Shown here piece by piece: positions 42,901-52,600 of a stretch of 64,000 nucleotides of DNA (position 1 is its first letter; each line of letters begins with the position of its first letter). The notes under the pieces are model-generated. The model was given only the letters and a program-made list of their open reading frames with translations, had not been told where the DNA came from and made no database searches. The stretch is from Bin87 sp963663945 (GTDB lineage: Bacteria; Chloroflexota; Dehalococcoidia; Lucifugimonadales; UBA3495). The position numbers were made by a program, and so were the translations under genes. The stretch lies in contig OY760687.1 in NCBI GenBank assembly GCA_963663945.1, forward strand, positions 434,001 through 498,000. The letters run 5' to 3'.

Positions 42901-45900
42901 CCCGGTTGTAGTCCGCCGGGCGCTCGTAGTTCGGCAGGTAACGGAAGGTCAGCGTTCCCGTCTCCCGGTCGATGGTGAAGTCGCCGCCGTCCCGGCCCGT
43001 GACGCTCCAGGTGATGGTGGTGGCCACGCCGCCAATCGCCTCGGGATCCCGGGCGGTGTAGGTGGTACTGGACCCTGCCTGATTGTCACCCAATGCCTGG
43101 TTCTCGCTGACGGTGAAGGCGGAAGTGCCCGACACCACCGGCCCCTCGTTCAGCGCGGTGACGGTCACCGTTACAGCCAGGGTGCCCTGCAGGCCTGCCG
43201 CGTCGGTGGCCACCACCTCCAGGTTGTAGATGTTGTCCCGATCACTATCTGCCGGGTTCTCGTAGTCCGGCGCGATGGCGAAGGCCAGCAGTCCCCGGCC
43301 GCTGCTGTCGCGGGTGATGACAAAGTCCCCGCCATCCGTACCACCCGTTGACCAGGCGATGGTGTCGCCCAGGTCGGAATCGGTGGCTCGGTAGGTGTAG
43401 ATGGTGGAGACGGTGTTCTCCTGAACGGTGCGGGCCGTGCTGCCGGTGACCACCGGCGCGCCCTCGTTGATATTGGTGACCGTCACCACCACGTTCAGGT
43501 AGCCGTAGGCCCGGCTGTCGTGGCCCCGGATCGTGAGTTCGTAGACGTTGTCCCGGTCCGAGTCCGCCGGCCGGTCGTAGTCCGGCGTGTACCGGAAGGA
43601 CAGCGCCCCGCTGTAACGGTTGATGACGAAGTCGCCGCCGTCCCGTCCGGAGAGCGACCACTGCGGATAGACCCGGCGTCCGTCCTTGGCGTCGGTGCCG
43701 GTGTAGGTCCCCAGCGCCTGAGTGATGTCATAGTTCTCCTCCACTGTGAAGGATGTGGTTCCCGCGATCAACGGGCCCTCGGACTGGTCGGTGATGGCGA
43801 TGGTGGCCGGGACGGTGTCCCGCAGGCCCCGGTTATCGGCGGCCACCACCATGATCTCGTAAACGTTGTCGCGGTCGGCGTCCACCGGGATCTCCAGGTC
43901 CGGCAGCCGGCGGAAGGTCAGCATCCCGTTGTAGATGGCGAAGTCGCCACCGTCCGTGCCCTCCACCGACCACCGGATTACGTCGCCAACGTCCTGGTCA
44001 GTGGCCCGGTAGGTGTAGACAGTGGACGTCGAGTTCTCCCGGATGGTGAACTCGGTGCGGCTGGTGGTGGTGATCACCGGCGCTTCATTCACCTCCGTCA
44101 CGGTGACCAGCAGCGGCTCTTCCACCATGCCGTAGACCCGGCCGTCGTAGGCGCGCACCGTCACCTCGTAGGTGTTGTCGCGGTCGGCGTCGGCCGGGCG
44201 CTCGTAGTCCGGCGAGTTGCGGAACCGCAGTTCGCCCAGGGCGCTGACCACGAAGTCGCCGGCGTCCCGTCCGGTGGCGCTCCACTGGTAGATACCGGCC
44301 GTGGGGTTTTCCGGGTCCCGCGCCGTGTACCGGGCCAGGACCGCGGTGTCGGCGTAGTTTTCCGGCACGCTGGTGGTGGCTGCTCCCGCCAGCGTTATAA
44401 CCGGACCCTCGTTGACGTCGGTGACGGTGATGATGAAGGACACCAGGTCGCGGTTGCCGTCAGCGTCGGTGGCCGCCACCGTCAGTTCGTAGTTGTTGTC
44501 CCGGTCCGCATCAACCGGATTCTCAAAGTCGGGCGGAGTGACGAAGGTCAGCACCCCCCGGCCGCTGCTGTCCGCGGCGATGGTGAAGTCCAGAGCGTCG
44601 GCGCCCTGCAGGGACCAGCCGATGGTCTGCCGCTGCGGGTCGCTGGCGGAGAAGGTGTAGACCGTGGTGGTACGGTTTTCCTGGTAGGTGGACGGCGGGC
44701 GCCGCGTGCTGATGGTGGGCTCCACGCCCTCGTTGTGGTTGGTCACCGTGAGGGTGAAGGACACCCGGTCGCTGTAACCCTCCTCGTCCGTGGCCACCAC
44801 CGTCAGCTCGTAGACGTTATCCCGGTCGGCGTCGGCGGGGTTCTCGAAGTCCGGCGTGCTGTTGAAGGTCAGCGCGCCCGCCTCGCTGATGCTGAAATCG
44901 CCGGCGTCGATCCCGGTCAGCGACCATGCGATCACGCCGCGCTGGGGGTCGCTGGCCCGGAAGGTGTACACCGTGGTCGTGCGGTTCTCCTGGTACGTCG
45001 GCGGCGGACGCCGCGTGCTGATGGTGGGCTGGACGCCCTCGTTGTGGTTGGTGACCGTGACCGTGACCTCGAGTGTGGCGCTGTTGAACTCGGGGTCACG
45101 GGCCTCGATGGTGACGTCGTAGATGTTGTCCTGGTCGGCATCGGCGGGGCTCTCAAAGTCCGGCGTGCTGGTCTCCGCGAAGGAGAACCGGCCCTGCTCG
45201 TCGATCGCGAAGTGCCGGCCGTCGGCTCCGCCGGGCGTCCACGTCACCGCCCCTCCCTCCGGGTCGGTCGCCCGGAAGGTGTGCAGTGAGTAGACCCGGT
45301 TTTCCTGCTGGCTGAAAGTCGTCCGACTGGTGGTGGTGATCACCGGCGCCTCGTTGACATCCGTCACCGTCACCACCTGCACCTCTTCCAGCGTCCCCGT
45401 GTTCCGACCGTCCGACGCCCGGATCTCCACCTCGTAGACGTTGTCCCGGTTGGAGTCCGCCGGCCGCTCGTAGTCTGGCGCGTTCCGGAACCGCAGCTCG
45501 CCCAGCGCGTTCATCACGAAGTCTCCGCCGTCGCGTCCCGACGGGCTCCACTGCGTGATCCGCACGCCCGGCCGCTCCGGGTCCGCAGCCGTGTAGGTGG
45601 CCAGCACTTCGGTTGTAGGATGGTTCTCCGGCACGCTGCCCGGAGGACTGCCGGACAGGCTACCCTGGCGTGTGATCACCGGCCCCTCGTTCACTTCGGT
45701 GACCAGCACCGTCACCGTCAGGCTGCCGGTGTTCGCCTCAGGGTCCTGGGCCTGGATGGTCACGTTGTAGACATTGTTGCCTCCTGCGTCTCCGGGGGCG
45801 TCAAAGTCCGGCGGACGGTCCTCCCGGAAGGAGAATTGCCCTCGCTCATCTATGGTGAAATGGCTGCTGTCCGCGCCGCCCACCGACCAGCTGACTGTCC

Positions 45901-48900
45901 CGCCCTCCGGATCCGTGGCGCTGTAGGTGTACAGCCGGGTGGCCCGGTTCTCGGGCTGGGTGAATGACGTACCGCTGCCGTTCCTGAACTCGGGCGCTTC
46001 GTTCACGTCGGTGACGGTGACGGTTACCGCATAGGAACCCGTGTTCCTCCCGTCGTAGGGCTGGATGATCGCCTCGTACACGTTGTCCCGGTCGGAGTCG
46101 GCCGGACGCTCGTAGTCTGGAAGGCTACGGAAGTACAGCGTGCCGCCTTGGGTGATGAAGAAGTCACCGCCGTCCCGGCCGCCCACGCTCCAGCGGGTCA
46201 CGTAGAAACCCTCGGGGTCGCGGGCCGTATAGGCGGCGCCCGACAGATTACGGTTCTCGGCGATTGTGAAACTTGCCGTCCCCGTGACCTCCGGCCCCTC
46301 GTTCACGTCCGTCACGGTTACGGCGACCTCCAGCGACGCGCTATGCGTGCCGTCGCCGGCCTGCACCGTCACGCTGTAGACGTGACCCTGTCCCGATACG
46401 GCCCGCGCCTCAAAGTCCGGCGGGCTGGTCGCGCTGAAGTAGAGCTGGCCCACTTCGTCGATGGTGAAAAAGCGGTTGTCCACGCCGGCCACCGACCACA
46501 AGATGGTTGCTCCCTCCGGATCGGTGGCCCGGTACGCGTACAGCCGCGAGGTGCGGGTCTCCGGATGCGTCATGGTCGTGGCCGAGCTGCTGGTGGTCGT
46601 GATGGTGGGGGGCTCGTTCACGTTGTTGACCGTCACCGTCACGTCGAAGGAACCGTAGTAGCGACCGTCGTAGGGCCGCACCTCCAGCTCGTAGATGTTG
46701 TCCCGGTTGGAGTCTGCCGGCCGCTCGTAGTCGGGCAGGTTGCGGAATGTGAGCACGCCGGACTCGTTGATCTGGAAATCGCCACCGTCGGTGCCTCCCA
46801 CGGTCCAGCGGGTCACCGTGCCGCCCTCCGGGTCGAAGCCGGCATAGACCGCGTTGGGCAGGTCCTGGTTTTCCTGGACTGTGAAGGCGGACTGCCCGCT
46901 GGTAACCTCCGGCCCCTCGTTCACGGCGATCACCGTTACCGTCACCGGCAGGGACGCCGTGTTGCCACCGTCGTCCCGCACCTGGATCAGCGCGTCGTAG
47001 ATGTTGTCGCCGTCCGAGTCGCCGGGCTGCTCGAAGTCCGGTGGGCTGACCTCAGCGAACGAGAATTCGCCTCGCTCGTTGATGGCGAAGAAGTCCCCAT
47101 CCACTCCGCCCACCGACCACGTTACGGTGGAATTTCCCTCCGGATCCGTGGCCCGGTAGGCGTAGAGGCGGGAGGTCACGTTCTCGTTCTGGCGCAATGC
47201 CGTCGCCGAGCTGCTGGTGGTCGTAATCGTCGGCGGTTCGTTGACGGGCGTCACAGTCACCGTCACGTCATGGGTGTCGTAATACCGGCCGTCCGAAGCC
47301 TGCACCGCGAATACGTACACGTTGTCGCGGTTGGAGTTGGCGGGCCGCTCGTAGTCTGGCGTGGAGCGGAACGTGACCTCGCCCTGTTCGCTGATGGTGA
47401 AGTCCCCGCTGTCGGTGCCCGTGAGGCGCCAGGTGGGATCCACGGTCAGGTCGCCGCCGCCCGTGGTCGAATAGGTGGCCAGTGCCCCGGCAAAGTTCTC
47501 CGCCCGGTCGAGGATGGACGGACCCGTGATCTCGCTAACATCCTCGACGGTCACGGTGATGGAGTGGGAACCGTAGTACCGCCCGTCGTAGGGCCGCACT
47601 TCCACCTCGTACACGTTGTCCCGGTCTGCGTCGTCGGGCCGCTCGTGGTCGGGTGTGTTCCGGAAGGTGATCCGGCCCTGATTGGTGACGGAGTCATGGG
47701 TAATGGCGAAATCGCCACTGTCACGGCCACCCAGGCTCCAGCGGGTGACGGCGTTGCCCTCCGGGTCCGAGGCGGTGAAGGTCGCGCCCGACCAGTTCCG
47801 GTTCTCCTGGACGGTGAAGGCATCGCCGCCACTGGTCACCTCTGGCCCCTCGTTCACGTCGGTGACCGTGATGGTGAATGACAGCCGGTCGGCGTGGCCG
47901 TCCTCGTCGGTGGCGATCACCGTCAGGTCGTAGTCGTTCTGCCGGTCCGAGTCCACCGGAGCCTCAAAGTCCGGCGGATTGATGAAGACCAAGGCGCCCG
48001 TGCTGCTGATGTTGAAATCGCCCGAGTCGGCGCCCTCGAGGCTCCACGTGATCTCCTGCCGCTGCGGGTCGGAGGCGCGGAAGGTGTACACCGTGGACGT
48101 GCCGTTCTCCCGGTATGTGGTGGGCGGCCCCCGGGTGCTGATGGTCGGTTCCACGCCCTCATTGTGGTTGGTGACGGTGATCGATACGTCCACGCTGTCG
48201 GTGAGGCTCTGGTCATCGGTCACCACCACCGTGATCTCGTACACGTTGTCCCGGTCCGCGTCGGCGGGATTCTCGAAGTCCGGCGGGCTGGTGAACGTCA
48301 GCACGCCGCCGTCGCTGGTGATGCTGAAGTCGTTGGCATCGTCTCCCCCCAGCGACCAGGTGACGGCCCGGCCCTGCGGGTCTCGGGCGCTGAAGGTGTA
48401 CACGGCGCGGGTCCCGTTCTCCTGGTAGGGCGACGGGTTATTGGCGCTGGTGATGGTGGGCTCCTCCGCCCCCGTGGAGTTGGTCACGGTCACCGTCACG
48501 GCCAATCTGGCGAAATTGAAACCGTCGTCCCGGGCTTCCACTGTGACCAGGTACTCGTTGTCCTGATCGGCATCGTCCGGCATCTCGAAATCCGGGATTT
48601 CAGTGAAAGTCAGCACCCCCGTCTCGCTGATGTCGAAGTCGTCGTCATCCGTACCCGAGAGCGACCACGTGATTGTTCCGAGTTCAGGGTCGGTCGCCCG
48701 GTAGGTGGCCACGGAGCGGACGTTGTTCTCGGCGTAGGACAGGCTCTCGGTGCCCGTTAGGGTGGGCGGCTCGTTGACGTCATTCACGGTGACCGTGACT
48801 GGAAGGTTGCCCCTCAGATTGCCCTGGTCGGTTGCCACCACCGTCAGCAGGTACTCGTTGTCGCGGTTGGAATCCGCCGGCCGCTCGTAGTCCGGCGTGT

Positions 48901-49685
48901 TGCGGAAGGTCAGTTCCCCGGTGTCCCGGTTGATGGTGAAATCGCCGCCGTCCGTGCCCGAGAGGCTCCACGTAAATGTGGAAACGGCCCCCTCTGGATC
49001 GGTGGCGGAGTAGGTCCGGGAGAAGGTCGCGGTGTTTTCGTCGACCGAGAGTGTGGTGTCGCCGGTCACGGTGGGCGGCTCGTTCACGTCGGTGACGGTG
49101 ACCTTTATGTCCAGGGTTCCAGTCTCGACCGGATCTCCGTCGTCGGTGGCAACCACTCTCAGTTCATAGGCGTTGCCCAGGTTGGCCTCGAAGTCGGGAG
49201 GGTCGTTGAAGGTCAGGTAACCATTGCTGTCGATGGAGAAAAAGCCGGCGTCCGTGCCGCTCACCGACCATTCGGCGGTATCCCGTTCCGGGTCCGCGGC
49301 GGTGTAGCGGGTGACGTTTCCGGTGCGGTTCTCCTGCCATTCCACGTCCGCGCTGCCGCTGATGACGGGCGGCTCGTTCACGTTGGCAACCTCGATCTGC
49401 ACCTGGATGGTGTCGGACAGCCCGTCCGGGTCTGCGACCTTGAGGTTCACCCGTTGCGTAGTTCTGCGTTCGTGGTCGAGGGTGGCGCTGGTTCCCACGC
49501 GGATCTGGCCCGTTGTATCGTCAACGGTATAGGGGCCGCCCTGCTGGGAGTTGATCGAATAGGTCAGCGTGTCGTCGTTCAGGTCGGTGGCCTCCACCGG
49601 ATCACCGACTGCAGTTCCCGACGCGGAGTTTTCAGCTACCGACCGCGTCGTGCTCGTGCCGTCGTCAAATTCGGGGGCCACGTTG
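39983..49685 (-). repeat. 9.7-kb coding array of 31 cadherin-like repeats (~104 aa each)
   Basis: Each unit runs from an E-N motif through Y-A-DPE, a W-S-GxD block, and PD(Y/F)E-PAD-DRDN-Y, to a final VTVTVxxVNE linker. Two kinds occur. Type A ends like VVATD-G-LDVTVTV; type B has RWS-SGRDGGDF and ends VRAYDGR-YGS-DVTVTV. From repeat 18 to repeat 31 they alternate A/B without exception, and repeats 9-14 alternate too. An insertion with two cysteines (IIGCTE...EFEDCDE) sits between repeats 29 and 30. Confidence 0.85.
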
Positions 49686-52600
49686 TCGTCGATCACGGTG
49701 ATGGTGACGGTGACGGTGGCGCTGCCGCCCTGCAGGTGCGCCGGCAACGGATCGGACCCCACGTAGGCCAGCGTCGCGGTGAAGGTCTCGTCGTCCTCGC
49801 TGCCGTCGCCGCTGGCGATGTTCACGGTGAATTCTTTGGTCGCCTGGTAGCGTTGCCCAACGTCGGTGAAATCGGACTGTCTGAAAGTCTGGCGTTGGGT
49901 CCCGCCGGTGTAGTCGCCGGAACCCGCGGTGCCGTCGGCAAAGGTAACTTCAGCGACGAAGGAGAACCCACTCTCCGGCTGCTTGTCCTTCGTGGTGGTG
50001 GCAACACCCTTCAGCACAACCTGGCCCGCGCCCTCGGCCACGGTGACCGGATCAACGGCCCAGCCCAGGGTGACCGGCACGTGATCGTTGTCCAACGCGG
50101 TGGCCGTGTCGGAGGTATCCGTTCCCAGCGCGTAGCCCGAACCGGACCGCAACGCAACCGTGACCGTGCTGTTGTCCTCGTCCTCGGAGTCGTCGTTCAG
50201 CGCGATGTTCAACGTGGCCGTGCTTGAACCGGCGCTGAATGTCGCTGTGGTGGGCTGCCCGGACGCCAGCATCCGCCCGGTTTCGGACACGCGCACGTTG
50301 ACCGTCAGGGCATCGTCCGGGACCCCAACCCGCGTGAGCCGGAACTCCAGGATGTCATCCTCAGCAGCGCTGGTGTCGACCGCCGCGATGGATACCGTCG
50401 GCCGGTCGTTGTCCTGGATGGTCACGGTGGCCGCTGCGGACCCGCCCTGTAGGTGCGGCGGGTTGGAGTCGACATAGTCCACCGTAACGGTGAAAGTCTC
50501 ATCCCGCTCGTCGTCCGTGTCGTTCACGATGGGCACCGTAACGGACTTGCTGGCGCGGTAACGCCGGTTGCCGTCAACGGTCACGGCGCCGAAATCGGCT
50601 TGATTAAAGGTCACCGTCGTGGACACGTGGGTGTAGTCGTCCGTGGCGTATGCGGTGCCGGGAGAGGTGACAACCGTCGCGTCGAATGTGAAGCCGCTCT
50701 CGGGGCGCTTGTCGCTCGTGGTGGTGGCCGTGGCACTCAGCCTCACGGTGATCGAACTCTCGTTCACAGACACTGTTGCGGGATTCCAGCCGAGCGTCAC
50801 CCCCACCTGCTCGTCGTCCCCGATGGTCACCGTCGCAACCGCGTTGCTCGTCTCGAAGTCGGGATTGGAGGAGTCCACGAAGGCCAGGGTTGCGGTGAAC
50901 GTCTCGTCGTCTTCGTCCACCGCGTCATCGCTGATGGTGACGGTGAACTCCCGGGTGGCCTGGTGCCGGTACCCGCTGCTGGTCATCACTCGCTCGAAGT
51001 CGCTTTGATCGAACGTCAACGTGGAACTGGACGACGGCGCGTAGTCGTCGGGATCCGTGGCCGTGACGTCGTCGGTGGTCACCGTCGCGTCGAATGAGAA
51101 ATCGGACGGCAGCGCTTCGTCGCTGTCCGTGGTCACGATGGCCTTCAGGGTGACGGACCCGCCGTCTTCGTTCACGGAAACCGAGGTATCTTCCCACTCC
51201 AGGGTCAAGCCGACGTCGGTGTTGTATGGGGTTCCGGTTTTGGTTGCGGACCAAGGGCCAGAGCCGCCGGCGTTCCAGCCGCGCATCTGCACGTCGTACG
51301 ACACCCAGTTGGTCAGGCCATCGAGGGAATATCCTTCCCGGCTGGACGGCACGTTGGTTTTGAGCGTCCAGTTTGCGTCAACGGTCTCGTCTTCGCTGGA
51401 CTCGATGAAACGCAGGTCGTACGACGTGACCGGATAGGGGTGAACGCTTACTGCGGAGGCCCACTGCACGGTAATCTTGTTGCCGTCAGGGTCGGCGGTA
51501 ATGCTGGAGATGAAAGGCGGACCCGGCACGCCAACCACTGTGCGAGAGGCTGACCAGGGGTGCTCGGTAGTTCCAACCACCGCTCGCACCTGGACGTAGT
51601 GCGACCTCCCGCGCCCCAGGAGTACGGTCGGCACGACGGTGTGTTCCAGAGGGCCGCCGGCCGTGGACGTCCAGATGGAATCGTGCTCGTACCAGCCGCC
51701 GAAGTTGGTGTATTGGTGCCGGAGATCGTATGACGTGATGGTCCCCAGGCTGGAATCGGCTGGCGCCGTCCATTTCACGACGAACGTTTCATCGACACCA
51801 AAAAGGGACGTGATCGCCGGCGCATCCAGGGCGCCCGTGGTCACCGTTTCCGTCGCCGACCACTCGCCGTTGCCCAAAGCGCTCACCGCCCGCACCCGCA
51901 CGTCGTACTCAGCCTCGCCGTCCAGGCTGCTGGCCGTGTACTGACGGTCGCTGGCCCCGGCGGTGGCGGAGGCCCATTCGCCGTCGGACTTGTCGGTGGC
52001 GTCGCTGCGTATGTGGTGAACCTGGTATCCGGTTATGGCCGATTTGCCGGGATCGGCTGGCGCTTCCCAGGTCACCGTGAAAGCGCCCGAAGACGGCTGC
52101 GCCTCGTCGATGCGCGGCGGCGCCGGCTTCGTCCCGTGGCCGTAGGCCGTGATGCTCCAGGACTCGAGGGTTCCCTGTTCGCCCGATACGTGGTCGGTGA
52201 GGCGCAGCGTCCACTCGCCGGCGGGGCTTTCGCCCAGGTGTCTGGCCGAACCGAGCCGCAGCGGGCCTGACACCCAGGAGAACGGGGTTGTTGTGTTGTA
52301 CACCGATTTGTCGAAGTGAGGGGACAGTTTGGATATCGTGCCCGACGGGGATTCCACCTCCACCTCCAGGTTCACGAACTCAGGATGCGTAATATCCGGG
52401 ACCACGTGGATGTACTCGATGAATTCGACATGGTCGTCCACGGTCAGCTTCTGGGTCACCGTCGTGCCGGGGGTGCTGCCCGTCGCATCTGGGATGGAGA
52501 TGTTGATTTCGCCGGATTGGGCGGTGGATTTTCGCAGGCCCGGGAGGTTGGTCCAGCCGTCGGCCAGGTTCACTGCGGCCTGGGCGTCCACCACGCCGAA

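Noticed and set aside
39983..49685. CRISPR-like or satellite interpretation of the 9.7-kb repetitive stretch
   Set aside because: The periodicity of about 310 bases is fully explained by in-frame protein repeats with diverged codons; there are no short identical repeats with unique spacers.
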